NCBI RefSeq assembly: GCF_000156335.1
Contig: NZ_DS999213.1
Location: 1,611,947-1,675,946, forward strand
Source of the DNA: Roseobacter sp. GAI101
GTDB lineage: Bacteria > Pseudomonadota > Alphaproteobacteria > Rhodobacterales > Rhodobacteraceae
Length of the DNA: 64,000 nucleotides
Direction: 5' to 3'
The position numbers and the translations under genes were made by a program. The number at the start of each line of letters is the position of its first letter. Positions within the stretch are counted from its first letter, which is position 1. Positions 53,312 to 62,290 of this stretch are shown piece after piece. The notes below the pieces were generated by a model. It saw nothing but the letters and a program-made list of their open reading frames with translations. It did no database searches and was not told the origin of the DNA.

Positions 53312-54576
53312 CACCGCAAAACCCCGCCGAACGCATGGTCTACAAGGCGATGATCTATACATGGCCGCTTTATGCGATTGGCGCGCTTTACCTCGTCGGC
53401 CCGGTTCTGGCCTGGGTCTTGGGCGGGCTTGCAGCGCTTGCCCTGTATCTTGGCCCCGCCATGCGCAGCGATCTGCGGGTTACAGGTACCGTGCCGCCGC
53501 TGGTCTGGTGTTGGTTCATCGCCATGTTCGTCATGCTTGTCGCCTTGTGGGTCGGGCATCTTGATTGGGGTCTCGGCACCAAGCAAACGATCAAGTCGTC
53601 CGTTGGCTGGGCCAAGGGCTGGGCGCTTTTGGCCTTGTTCCCCTTGATCGGAGCCGTCTTGCCGATCCGTCGCGCAATCTTGATCCGTGGGCAATGCGTC
53701 ATCGGGGCATGGACCCTGGCGGTGGCCCCTCTCCTGCTGGCAGCCCCTTATATCGGCCTGCCCGAACGCATCTTCACCTCACCGCTCAAGGCCGTTGGCG
53801 GGCCAGGGCCGGAGTATTTCTCGGTCTTTCTGTTCACCTTCGATCCCGCGTCCTGGACACCGCGCTGGCAGTTCTACGCCCCGTGGTCGCCCTTCGCCGC
53901 CCTGCTGGGGGTTGTGATGGTCCTGTTCGCGCTCGAAGAAAAGGAACGCAAATGGATGCTGGCGGGCGTCGGGGCCGGACTGTTGATGATCCTTGCCTCC
54001 AAGTCGCGCATGGGGCTGGTGGGGCTGGTTGCGTGTACCATCGCCCCGCGGATGATGCCGTTGCTGATGCGCGGTTGGGCATGGCATGTGACGGCGGCCC
54101 TCACAGCGTCGCTGGCCGTCTTGGGGACCACAATGATGACTTTGGCGCGGGACGCGGTATCAACGTTCAAAGGGGCGCGCGCAGACAGCACGCGCGTACG
54201 CGAAACCCTGCAACGGATCGCAAGCGAGCGCTGGCAGAACGAGGCTGTCTGGTTCGGCCATGGCACGGTGCAGCCTGGGTCGCATGCGGTTGAATACATG
54301 CCCATCGGCAGTCACCATACCTGGTTCGGCCTGCTGTTTGTCAAAGGCATTGTGGGGTTCGCAGCCTTGCTTGTCCCGATGGTCTGGCACACATGCTTTG
54401 CGATGATGGACGCCGCACGACACCCCCGGGGACGGCTGCCCATGGGCATCTTGATGACAATTGTCCTGCTGTCCTTTGGCGAAAACCTTGAAATCGAAGC
54501 CTATATGCTGTGGCCCGGTCTTGTCCTGCTTGGCGTCCACCTGCGCGAAGTCGCGCAAAGCTCGGAAGGCGGGTAA
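53308..54576 (+). CDS. O-antigen ligase/polymerase-like membrane protein (Wzy-like)
   Basis: A 422-residue integral membrane protein with about ten hydrophobic helices. The large periplasmic loop includes SKSRMGLVGLVACTI, a run ARADSTRVRETLQRIASERW and HGTVQPGSHAVEYMPIGSHHTWFG. The latter matches the Wzy/O-antigen-ligase C-terminal motif with catalytic His/Arg residues. Translational coupling to the Wzc-like gene supports its assignment as the repeat-unit polymerase. True Wzy and ligase proteins diverge strongly, so this is family-level. Confidence 0.82.
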   Translation: MTPQNPAERMVYKAMIYTWPLYAIGALYLVGPVLAWVLGGLAALALYLGPAMRSDLRVTGTVPPLVWCWFIAMFVMLVALWVGHLDWGLGTKQTIKSSVGWAKGWALLALFPLIGAVLPIRRAILIRGQCVIGAWTLAVAPLLLAAPYIGLPERIFTSPLKAVGGPGPEYFSVFLFTFDPASWTPRWQFYAPWSPFAALLGVVMVLFALEEKERKWMLAGVGAGLLMILASKSRMGLVGLVACTIAPRMMPLLMRGWAWHVTAALTASLAVLGTTMMTLARDAVSTFKGARADSTRVRETLQRIASERWQNEAVWFGHGTVQPGSHAVEYMPIGSHHTWFGLLFVKGIVGFAALLVPMVWHTCFAMMDAARHPRGRLPMGILMTIVLLSFGENLEIEAYMLWPGLVLLGVHLREVAQSSEGG

Positions 54577-54782
54577 CGGGGTCGGAGTTGTGCATCCCGT
54601 CGGGTCTGTTCTTAATCATAACGCGAGCTTTCACCGGAAACAGCCAAGCACACGATCCGAACCTTGATCAGCGCAAAAGCTGACAACAGGATGTTGGCCT
54701 AGCGGTACCGAAATCTTGCCGCACCTTGTCTGCTGACAACCCAAATACCAGCTGTTTCTGGCACTCTGGGCTGACAGTTTCA

Positions 54783-55943
54783 TCAATGTCCAGACAGTCT
54801 CTTGAACGGCCCTTCCGGCCCGGCCGCGTCCTGGTCCCATTCAAGGCGAAGGGTCCTCTCCGGGGTCTCGACCACCCGCCCGCCGGACAGGCGCGCTTCG
54901 TGATCCATGCGCCGCGCCAGCCAGCCGCGCCCTTCTTCGTCAGCCCTTTCAAGCCGGAACCGATGGAGCCGGTAGGGCAACATTTCCAGCGCCATCAGCG
55001 CGCCTGTATCACGCCGGATATCGGCCACATACCCCAAGACCAGCTCGGGGCGAAACCCATCCTTGCCGCCAATCCCCTCGTAGTCATTGACCAGATCGCC
55101 CGCCCCGAAAAGCACAAGCCGCCCCGACCGTACGACCACCGCGCGCGGGTGGTGCGAGGAATGACCGAAGACGATATCGACACCTTGCGCCACCACCGCT
55201 TCGGCGATTGCGCGATGGACCGGGGCAATCGGATAGCCCCAGTTGGAACCCCAGTGGATCGAGAGCGCAAAAATGTCACCGGGCCGCCGGACTTGCCCAA
55301 GCTGCGCCGCCACTCGGGCGACGACCTCGTCCGGCTCAAGGTACGCCACGCCGGGGTGGTTCGGACCGGCCTTCCAGGACAAGGGTATCCCGGCATCTTC
55401 AAGCGCAACGGCAAGCACCACCAGTCGCCCCCCGCCCGCGATCGGCAGGTACTGCGGCGCGAACGCCTCTGCGTCATCCCGTCCCGCGCCCGCGTGCAGG
55501 ATCGCGGCATGGTCCAGGCTGGCGAGCGTATCAGCAAGCCCTGCCTGCCCCCAGTCCAGCACATGGTTGTTGGCCAGCGTGACACCGTCGATCCTGGCGG
55601 CCGTCAACAGCGCCACATTCGCAGGATGCATTCTGTAGTGGATGCCCTTGTCCGGGTCATGCGCACCGCCGGACGTGATTGCCGTCTCGAGGTTCACCAG
55701 TCTCAAATCCACGTCCCGCGCATCAAGGTCGGCCAGCAAATCGCCCCAGACATAGCCCGGATCGACCCGGCGCGGGATCGTGCCACTCGCACGTTCGGCA
55801 AGCGTGACATAGTCCTGTGCAGAGGTGACATATCCTTCGAAAAGTCGGGGGTCACAGGACTGCGGCTGAATCTGATCGATCCCGCGGCCAAGCATCACGT
55901 CACCGGCGAGAAAGAGCCGCAGACAGTCTGGAGGGCGGCTCAT
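54783..55943 (-). CDS. CapA-family metallophosphatase-like protein
   Basis: Poly-gamma-glutamate-synthesis (CapA) family protein, 386 residues. Calcineurin-like motifs appear in order: AGDVMLGRG, VNLETAIT, ANNHVLDWG, SIHWGSNW and FGHSSHHPRAV, which supply the metal ligands. There is no signal peptide at the chosen start ATG 55943, which begins MSRPPD. An upstream start would also lack one. It is convergent with the polymerase gene and could act on a glycan or polyglutamate product. Substrate not known. Confidence 0.85.
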   Translation of the reverse strand: MSRPPDCLRLFLAGDVMLGRGIDQIQPQSCDPRLFEGYVTSAQDYVTLAERASGTIPRRVDPGYVWGDLLADLDARDVDLRLVNLETAITSGGAHDPDKGIHYRMHPANVALLTAARIDGVTLANNHVLDWGQAGLADTLASLDHAAILHAGAGRDDAEAFAPQYLPIAGGGRLVVLAVALEDAGIPLSWKAGPNHPGVAYLEPDEVVARVAAQLGQVRRPGDIFALSIHWGSNWGYPIAPVHRAIAEAVVAQGVDIVFGHSSHHPRAVVVRSGRLVLFGAGDLVNDYEGIGGKDGFRPELVLGYVADIRRDTGALMALEMLPYRLHRFRLERADEEGRGWLARRMDHEARLSGGRVVETPERTLRLEWDQDAAGPEGPFKRLSGH

Positions 55944-56337
55944 CCGTGCCACCACATTTGGGCGGAGGGTCGCTTTGCAGCACTTTCCGGCATGCCGCCG
56001 CGCAGTATTTGAGCTGAAAAGGGATAATCGCTGGCCATACGGCACTATTCAACATCCGGCACGCTCCGCCTTGATCACGGTCAATGGCACCGCTGGAAAT
56101 ATGCTCCCTCAAGAACCGGTGCGAAGCACCGCAAGCGTGGCGAAAAGCACTGAACGATGTGCCCTTCCCGCTTGATGAGAGCCTGCGAATTCTCAGACAG
56201 AAAGGAGTTCAGCTTGGGATAGAACCCACCTGCCAAGTTCCCCCTGGCGACAGACGTACCATAGAGCAGCCTCACGGAGCTGGCCGACGATGCGCTATCC
56301 CCTTCAAATCAAGAAATGGCCTGCAACAGGATCGGCC
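55944..56337. other. 394-base region with no clear gene
   Basis: Lies between the capA-like start and the end of the HxlR gene, both on the minus strand, so it should hold the capA promoter. Short open frames on either strand have no start signal, no conserved domain and no consistent codon bias. I see no strong terminator. Confidence 0.4.
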
Positions 56338-56754
56338 CTAGGCAGATGTCCCTTCGGCGGCTTGCCTTTCGGCATAAGACCTGCGGGCCTGCTCGATCAT
56401 TTCCAGATTTCCTTCGGCCCACAGCCAGACGCCGCAGAATGCCTTGCTCAAACCCAGACCGAGGTCTGTCAGACGGTATTCCACCTTCGGGGGCACGACG
56501 GCATAGACCTTGCGCGTGACCAGACCGTCACGCTCCATCGCCCGCAGCGTCTGCGTCAGCATCTTCTGGCTGATCCCGGTGCAGGCGCGCGCCAGTTCAC
56601 CGAAACGACAGCATTCCTGCTCCGTCAGGATTTCGATCAGAAGCATCGTCCACTTGTCCGCGACGCGGCCGATGATCTCTTCCACCAGACGATCGACGGC
56701 CGGGTTGTTGGCCTGAAGTCCAAGCAGCTCTTGCCGCAGCGATCCGTCTGTCAT
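56338..56754 (-). CDS. HxlR-family transcriptional regulator
   Basis: A 138-residue winged-helix regulator of the HxlR type: VADKWTMLLIEILTEQECCRFGELARACTGISQKMLTQTLRAMERDGLV. The Cys-Cys pair (CCRF) near residue 48 is a possible redox switch, since many HxlR proteins sense electrophiles or disulfide stress through cysteine. It is divergent from an SDR gene 107 bases away. ATG 56754 is used; a longer start adds three residues. It probably represses the SDR gene and itself. Confidence 0.88.
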   Translation of the reverse strand: MTDGSLRQELLGLQANNPAVDRLVEEIIGRVADKWTMLLIEILTEQECCRFGELARACTGISQKMLTQTLRAMERDGLVTRKVYAVVPPKVEYRLTDLGLGLSKAFCGVWLWAEGNLEMIEQARRSYAERQAAEGTSA

Positions 56755-56775
56755 GAAACCCACACTCTCTTTTTG

Positions 56776-56804
56776 GTAAGTATAAATATTTCGGGTGCCT
56801 ACTT
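56776..56804. promoter_or_regulatory. Possible HxlR operator in the divergent gap
   Basis: In the 107-base gap between the regulator and the SDR gene, GTAAGTA on the left and TACTT on the right form an imperfect dyad with a 17-base separation. GTA/TAC half sites are common in HxlR operators. The spacing is wider than usual, so support is weak. Confidence 0.3.
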
Positions 56805-56861
56805 TCTGAAAAATAGCACGAGTGACATGTTCGGACCAGTCAATTGAAAGGATGAACTCTC

Positions 56862-57608
56862 ATGACCTTCACCAACCGAACAATTCTTATCACCGGCGGC
56901 AACTCCGGCATCGGCCAGGCGCTGGCCGAGGGCCTCCAGGCCTTGGGCAACCGCGTCATCATAACGGGCCGCAAGCAGGACAGCTTGCAGACGGTTCTGG
57001 ATCGAAATCCCGAGATGACCGGCTATGTCCTTGATGTTATGGACGACATTGCCCTTTCGGCCTTCCCGGACGGGGTATTGGCCGCGCATCCCGACCTTGA
57101 CACCGTCATCCTGAATGCGGGCATCATGGAAGCCGAAGACTACACGACCGACCCGGTCGAGCTTGACACTGCCGAGCGCACCATTGCCACCAACCTTGTT
57201 GCGCCGATCCGTCTTGCCGCTGCGCTGCTGCCCCATCTGCAATCCCGTCCAGAGGCGGCGCTTATCACGGTCTCGTCGGGGCTGGCCTTCGTGCCCAAGG
57301 CATCGAACCCCGTCTATTCTGCGACCAAGGCGGCGATCCATTCCTGGACGCAGGCACTGCGTCACCAACTGCGCGGAACCAAGGTTGCCGTCCACGAGAT
57401 CGCGCCGCCGTTGGTCGCAACCGAACTGACCCCCGGCCAGTCGAAGGTTGCCGCCGCAATGCCGCTGCGGGACTTCACCGATGAAGTGTTGGATATCATG
57501 TCGCGCGACGACGTTCCGGACGAAATCTTGGTAAGCCGCGTCGGTTTCCAACGCAACGCCGAGGCCGAAGGACGCTATGGCGCTGCCTTTGTCGCAATCA
57601 ACGGCTGA
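56862..57608 (+). CDS. SDR-family oxidoreductase (DltE-like)
   Basis: Short-chain dehydrogenase, 248 residues. The cofactor loop is TGGNSGIGQA at residues 11-20, Arg37 follows strand two (TGRKQ), which favours NADPH, then LNAGIM. The catalytic Ser is in TVSSGLA and Tyr-x3-Lys in VYSATKAA. GAAAGGATGAACTCTC precedes ATG 56862. It is likely controlled by the divergent HxlR protein, a pairing often seen for detoxifying reductases. Substrate unknown. Confidence 0.88.
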   Translation: MTFTNRTILITGGNSGIGQALAEGLQALGNRVIITGRKQDSLQTVLDRNPEMTGYVLDVMDDIALSAFPDGVLAAHPDLDTVILNAGIMEAEDYTTDPVELDTAERTIATNLVAPIRLAAALLPHLQSRPEAALITVSSGLAFVPKASNPVYSATKAAIHSWTQALRHQLRGTKVAVHEIAPPLVATELTPGQSKVAAAMPLRDFTDEVLDIMSRDDVPDEILVSRVGFQRNAEAEGRYGAAFVAING

Positions 57609-57974
57609 ACGGTGCCTGCGGCGCGCAGCACGGGCCAGAACACCTCTACGGGCCGCGCTCCGAAACGGGTTAGAATGGTGGTGCATGGTCTGGCTTGGCT
57701 TTGCATGGCGCATTCTTTCGACAGAATGCGCCGTTCATCGCGCAAGACACCGACGTTGCACAACTTATGGTGTTAAAATTGGGGACTGTCGGTTGAGATT
57801 TATCAAACCGAAAGCTGTGTTATCGGGATAGCATTCCCGATAGTGGCGGCTAACCCTGTTTCCAACTGTGGGGTTCGGACAACGGACAGCGGTTGAAAAA
57901 ACCGACAGACCAAAAATCAGTCATTTTGCAAACAGGTCCGCAGAAATCCTGCTCGGATAAGAGGAGCTTTCAAA
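57609..57974. other. 366-base intergenic region
   Basis: Between the SDR and BA14K genes, both plus-strand. It contains an 8-bp perfect inverted repeat (57821-57842) and repeated GGTTGA/AACCGA-like words around 57790-57915, but no gene that I can support. The last about 100 bases are AT-richer and should carry the BA14K promoter. Confidence 0.4.
57821..57842. repeat. Short perfect inverted repeat
   Basis: TATCGGGA and TCCCGATA flank a six-base centre (TAGCAT). There is no T-run, so it is probably not a terminator. It could be an operator for the downstream BA14K gene or a stem at the 3' end of the SDR transcript. Confidence 0.45.
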
Positions 57975-58541
57975 ATGAAAACCATATTCAAACAGGCTCG
58001 TACTGTCGAAGCGATCTTTATCGTGATGGCGATGATCGCACCTGATGCAAGTGCCGCCATCGAGGTTCAGCCACCGGCCCCGGTGACCGGAAGGCCGATC
58101 GATCTGGCGACAGACACCCCTTTTCCCGATGTAATTTTGACGGACCATCGCTATCGGCGGCATATCGACCGCGACAGGGATCGGCGGCTTGGGAGACATG
58201 AAAGAGGTCGGCAGCGGGCAGATCGACACTGGGATCGCCCGCGCTACAAACGAGGATACCGGGGATCGCGAGAGTACCGAAGGGGCTATCGTCGTGACAG
58301 TGACGGCTGGTGGTTTCCGCTGGCAGCCTTCGCGCTTGGGGCGATCATCCTGAACCAGCAAAACCAAAGATCAACAAGTCCGCGATCCAGCGGGAATTGG
58401 AACCACATCCCCGCCGGAAACATGGCCGCGCATGACAACTGGTGTGCCCAGCGGTATCGCAGCTACGATCGTGCGAGTAAGACCTTCCAACCTTATAACG
58501 GTCCGCGGAAATACTGTAACTCGCCGTACGATCTGCTTTAG
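57975..58541 (+). CDS. BA14K-family protein
   Basis: A 188-residue exported protein. The signal-like N-terminus ends near DASAAIE. An Arg/Tyr/Asp-rich low-complexity region follows (about 65-110), then a hydrophobic segment (WWFPLAAFALGAIIL). The C-terminal BA14K domain reads WCAQRYRSYDRASKTFQPY and ends with two cysteines. BA14K proteins are Brucella/rhizobial envelope proteins with lectin-like and immunogenic properties; role here unknown. AAGAGGAGC lies ahead of ATG 57975. Confidence 0.82.
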   Translation: MKTIFKQARTVEAIFIVMAMIAPDASAAIEVQPPAPVTGRPIDLATDTPFPDVILTDHRYRRHIDRDRDRRLGRHERGRQRADRHWDRPRYKRGYRGSREYRRGYRRDSDGWWFPLAAFALGAIILNQQNQRSTSPRSSGNWNHIPAGNMAAHDNWCAQRYRSYDRASKTFQPYNGPRKYCNSPYDLL

Positions 58542-58638
58542 CCGCAGCGACGCGCGTCGCAGCGCTTCCGCTTGCCCGATAAGCTGAACATCCAGCTTCA
58601 AGCCGACCAGTGTCCAACACGACTTCCTGGTCGGCGTT

Positions 58639-59175
58639 TCAACCGCCGCTCTTGTCGCGCGGCGTACCGGCAGGCGCATCGCCATTCACCTCGATGTCCG
58701 CAATGTATCTTTTCATTTCAGCAATCTCGCCAAGCTGTGCCTCGATGATTGCGTCCGCGAGGGCACGCACACGCGGGTCTGAGACGTCGGCGCGTTCACT
58801 GGTCAGGATCGCAATGGAATGGTGCGGTATCATCGCCTTCATCCAAGCAAGATCTTCGACCGTTTCCTGGGAACGGACAAGAAACACCCCTGCTGCGAAA
58901 GCAATTGCACCGCCCGCGAAAATAGCCGTGTTCATCTTTTTATTCGTGTACATTCCCAGCATGAAGGCAAGCATGATGATCGCCATCATCCCCCCCATAT
59001 AAAGGGCCATCCACATGCGGGTTTGCGAGAAGAATATGTGATCCAGCGCATATGTATTTAAGTACATCAAGCCGTACATCACGACCGTCGAAACCCCGAT
59101 CATGGCGAAGAAACGACCGTATCCCCCACCGGATTTAATGTCGTGGCTATCTTGATGCATGTTGCGATGTTCCAT
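58639..59175 (-). CDS. DUF305-domain membrane protein
   Basis: A 178-residue protein with three hydrophobic segments in the first 100 residues and a C-terminal DUF305 part: DLAWMKAMIPHHSIAILTSERA, with the conserved Met and His pair, and EAQLGEIAEMKRYIADIE. DUF305 proteins are often next to copper-resistance genes, and the Met/His residues suggest metal binding. It is divergent from a CsoR-type copper sensor, which strengthens a copper link. ATG 59175 or an internal ATG at 59160 could be the start. Confidence 0.82.
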   Translation of the reverse strand: MEHRNMHQDSHDIKSGGGYGRFFAMIGVSTVVMYGLMYLNTYALDHIFFSQTRMWMALYMGGMMAIIMLAFMLGMYTNKKMNTAIFAGGAIAFAAGVFLVRSQETVEDLAWMKAMIPHHSIAILTSERADVSDPRVRALADAIIEAQLGEIAEMKRYIADIEVNGDAPAGTPRDKSGG

Positions 59176-59214
59176 TGTATCATCTCCGCATGAAAGTCAG
59201 GCGTCGGGCTTTCG

Positions 59215-59231
59215 CATACCCTTATAGCGTA
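59215..59231. promoter_or_regulatory. Candidate CsoR operator
   Basis: ATACCC-TTATA-GCGTAT is an imperfect 17-bp dyad (12 of 17 positions symmetric) between the divergent DUF305 and CsoR genes. The TACC half resembles CsoR-family sites (TACCC), though the other half is weak. It is a candidate only. Confidence 0.35.
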
Positions 59232-59282
59232 TATAACAAATATAGGCGCAATTGGTTCCGGATGGTCAAGGATTGCCAAGAT

Positions 59283-59555
59283 ATGAAAGCGAACAAACAG
59301 AAGACACTGGACCGGCTGGCACGGCTGGAAGGTCAGGTCCGCGGGGTAGCAGGCATGGTCGAGGCCGATCGCTATTGCATGGATATTCTGGCCCAGACTG
59401 CGGCCATCCGTTCGGCCATTCTGGGCGTCGAAAAGCTTATCTTGGAGCACCATGCGGAACATTGCGTCGAAACCGCGATCAGTAGCGGCGATCCGGAAGA
59501 GCAGAGAGCGAAATTCAACGAACTCATCGGGCTTTTGCAAAAAGCGTCGAGGTAA
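59283..59555 (+). CDS. csoR: CsoR-type copper-sensing repressor
   Basis: A 90-residue metal-sensitive repressor of the CsoR/RcnR/FrmR family. The copper ligand set is complete: Cys32 (RYCMDIL), His57 and Cys61 (HAEHC), the C-H-C pattern of Cu(I) CsoR rather than the nickel or formaldehyde types. The N-terminal helix begins KTLDRLARLEGQVRG. ATG 59283 gives the normal length; the frame is open far upstream without family sequence. It likely represses the divergent DUF305 gene until Cu(I) binds. Confidence 0.88.
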   Translation: MKANKQKTLDRLARLEGQVRGVAGMVEADRYCMDILAQTAAIRSAILGVEKLILEHHAEHCVETAISSGDPEEQRAKFNELIGLLQKASR

Positions 59556-59687
59556 CCGACCGGACGCCGCCGTAGGGTCGACTTTGTCGCGGTTCAGCAG
59601 GCGCATCCGCCAGGAAACGCCTCAGGATCATGTCGGAGACAGCAAAAGATAGGCTGATACTTCTGACACGTTCATGACCTCGTCGCT

Positions 59688-60980
59688 CTATCCTCTTGAT
59701 CCAAGCAGCCGGTCAAGTTCACTTTGCATGCTGTCCATAAGGACAAGAGATGCCCCGGCCTGTGCCCCGCCACCCGGGCCGCGCAGCCGCGTGTCGGCGA
59801 GAGGAGAGACAGGCTGGCCATCGACACGAACTTCGTAGTGAAGATGCGGTGCCGTTGACGTGCCGGTTGATCCCACCTGGCCGATCCCCGTTCCGGCGGC
59901 GACACGTTGGCCTACTTGCAGGTCTTCGTTTACGGCGCTGAGGTGTGCATAAAGGGTGTTGGTGCCGCCTTCATGCTCCATCTCGACCAAAAGCCCATAC
60001 CCGCTGCGCTCTCCCATGAAGGTGATTTTGCCTGATTGTGTCGCCGCGACGACCGCACCCTGTCCGGCCGCGAAATCCACACCGCTGTGCATCCGCATAT
60101 AGCCATGAATGGGATGCATCCGCTGTCCGAAGGCAGAGCTGAGGCGTGCGCCGCGGATCGGTTGGTCGAACGTCTGCACAAGGTGACCGTCCTTGTAGAT
60201 TCTGGTCTGCCGCGATGTGTCATCCGGCCATAGGATTTCATAGCGCCCGTCCGCCAGATCAAGCTGCGCAAAATCAATGGTCGGCTCGCCGACTACACGG
60301 TCGCCGGACCGGTATTCCCGCCACAGCAACCGAATGCTCTCTCCACCGCTGAGAGCGGTCCGAAGATCGAAGGTTCCGGCAAGGATCAGTTCAAGGTCCG
60401 TCGCAAATCTGGTCGGAATATCGGCATCATCCAATGCCGCGTAGATGGAGCTTTGTATTTTGGCTTCCCCCGCCCGGCGCACGCTATCAAGGTCGGGTGC
60501 CATTTTTTGAACCGACGGCACGGCACCGAACGTGGCCAGAATTCGCGTGCCATCTTCGATTTCGAGCGTCGCGGTTCGGGGCAGACCATCGGGGGCTATC
60601 GTCAGGGTAAGACTGTGCCCGGGTTTCAGACGCCGCAGGTCGTATTGCGACCCGATCGCACCGGTCACTTCGGTGCTTGCATCGGTGTCGAGCCCGGCCT
60701 CGGAGAGAAGCCCCGAAAGGCTGTCGCCGGTGCCGATTACCTGCGTCCAGATCACGGCGTCATCGGGCTGGGGCGGCATTTCGGTGCTGGGTACAGCCGA
60801 CACGGTCACCGGATCATCCGTTTGAATGGGGGCACTCTTCGGCTCGTCACCACTCTGAACCGGTGCTGGTGCGCTGTCAGAAAGAGCGGCTTCCTCTTGG
60901 GGTTGCCGATCCCATTGCGTTGACACGACAAACGTGATGCCCCCGAGGACCAAAAGGGCTGTCCAGTATCTCAACCTCAT
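59688..60980 (-). CDS. M23-family peptidoglycan metallopeptidase
   Basis: Envelope endopeptidase of 430 residues. One N-terminal membrane anchor (YWTALLVLGGITFVVS) is followed by a Pro/Asp-rich linker. An OapA/LysM-like part (VIGTGDSLSGLLSEAGL) lies around residue 80-110. The C-terminal LytM/M23 domain has the zinc motifs HSGVDFA and HLHYEV and the usual TQSGKITFMGERSGYG core. All catalytic residues are present. It resembles MepM/NlpD-type cell-wall hydrolases. It stands alone on the minus strand. Confidence 0.9.
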   Translation of the reverse strand: MRLRYWTALLVLGGITFVVSTQWDRQPQEEAALSDSAPAPVQSGDEPKSAPIQTDDPVTVSAVPSTEMPPQPDDAVIWTQVIGTGDSLSGLLSEAGLDTDASTEVTGAIGSQYDLRRLKPGHSLTLTIAPDGLPRTATLEIEDGTRILATFGAVPSVQKMAPDLDSVRRAGEAKIQSSIYAALDDADIPTRFATDLELILAGTFDLRTALSGGESIRLLWREYRSGDRVVGEPTIDFAQLDLADGRYEILWPDDTSRQTRIYKDGHLVQTFDQPIRGARLSSAFGQRMHPIHGYMRMHSGVDFAAGQGAVVAATQSGKITFMGERSGYGLLVEMEHEGGTNTLYAHLSAVNEDLQVGQRVAAGTGIGQVGSTGTSTAPHLHYEVRVDGQPVSPLADTRLRGPGGGAQAGASLVLMDSMQSELDRLLGSRG

Positions 60981-61412
60981 CTATTCTCCATCGTCCGCCA
61001 TTTTATCGTCCGCTATTTTGATGTGTCATCAGACTTTATCCCGACAAGCACATCTGAGAGCTTACTGGTTCGTGACGCCGGGTTTTGCAACGCCAAGCGA
61101 TCACTGTCGGCGTTGTCTCGCGCAATCGTGGTGGAAGCTGATAACGTCAAAAAGTTACCGTCGGTATCGGAAAATGCCACACCCTGCGCTATCCCCAAAA
61201 GCCCGCGCGGCACGGTCGGTCAATTACGGCTGCGCTGTCAGGGGAACCGAGAAGCCTTATCAGATGCTTGAGTTTCGACACTGGTTTGTGGTGGCGTCAA
61301 TCACCGGTGTTGGTGCATGTTTCAAAAGAAAGAGTTTGAACACCCTAAAGGACCACAACCCGGACAGAAGGGTCGTTTACGATCTGCCGAAACGAGCTGA
61401 AGAGGAACCATC
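60981..61412. other. 432-base region with no supported gene
   Basis: Between the M23 gene (minus) and the DUF1275 gene (plus), so it must contain both promoters. Open frames on both strands (for example 61013-61213 minus) lack recognised domains, and the base use is not clearly coding. AGAGGAAC near the end is the ribosome site of the next gene. Confidence 0.4.
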
Positions 61413-62108
61413 GTGCTGATTAAGGTTGGCGATGATCGGACGTCAAATATTGATCTGGTGCTGGCTGGCCTGCTGTCCTCGATGGCGGGTGCGCTGAACG
61501 CCGTCGGGTTTCTGATTGCCGGATCGTTCACTGCCAATATGACAGGCAATATTTCGGCGTTTGCGGACCACCTTGCAGGTGGCGCGATCCTGATATCACT
61601 TTCCTTCATAGGACTGGTAGCGGCTTTTATCGGCGGGGCAAGCATGGCGGCCCTTGCCATACAGATCGGTGAAAAGAGGCAAATCCGCTCGATCTATGCC
61701 CTCGCCATCGCCGCAGAAGCCGTCATCCTGTTGCTACTGGGTATGGCTCTGGCCTTGTCATCAGCCAATACACACGAAACCTTTTTGGTTGTTGCCCTGA
61801 GCTTCGTCATGGGTCTGCAGAACGCCGTGACCACGATGATTTCGCGGGCGCGGGTCCGCACCACCCATGTGTCGGGGATGGCAACCGATATCGGAATCGA
61901 ACTGGCGGCATTGTTCGGGAACAACGGATCGCAGAAGGACACGGTACGAAAGGTCAGGCTGCACAGTCTGACCCTTGCCAGCTTTGCCATAGGCGGTGTC
62001 TGCGGCGCGCTGTTGTTTCACCTTGTCGGGAGTTGGCTTTTCGTGATCGTCGCCATTGTGCTGCTGACAATAGCCTTGCCCGAGGCCCTTCGCGCGCACA
62101 GAAACTGA
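61413..62108 (+). CDS. DUF1275 (YoaK-like) membrane protein
   Basis: A 231-residue integral membrane protein with six predicted spans. Motifs [23 protein letters not shown] at residues 27-49 and [28 protein letters not shown] at about 136-163 form the internally duplicated DUF1275 signature. The start is GTG 61413, supported by AGAGGAAC eight bases upstream. Function of the family is unclear; a transport or stress role has been suggested. Confidence 0.87.
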   Translation: MLIKVGDDRTSNIDLVLAGLLSSMAGALNAVGFLIAGSFTANMTGNISAFADHLAGGAILISLSFIGLVAAFIGGASMAALAIQIGEKRQIRSIYALAIAAEAVILLLLGMALALSSANTHETFLVVALSFVMGLQNAVTTMISRARVRTTHVSGMATDIGIELAALFGNNGSQKDTVRKVRLHSLTLASFAIGGVCGALLFHLVGSWLFVIVAIVLLTIALPEALRAHRN

Positions 62109-62290
62109 CCGCATAAGCAAAGCATATTTCCAGAGTGCGACAATCGGCATCCTTCGGTACGGCCAAGATGTCAGACATTCGGGCGTAGATCCTTTTAGGC
62201 CTTTCCTTGCAAGAAGACAAAGCGCGTTGCCACGCGTTGCATCCTGCAAATCCTGTTGGTCGCGGCGACGGTATGTGCGGGTATGACGGA

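Noticed and set aside
54726..56012. Plus-strand open frame of about 430 codons opposite the CapA-like gene
   Set aside because: The minus-strand CapA motifs are complete and ordered; the plus frame shows none.
57821..57842. Inverted repeat considered as an intrinsic terminator
   Set aside because: No T-run on either side and only eight base pairs; listed as a repeat only.
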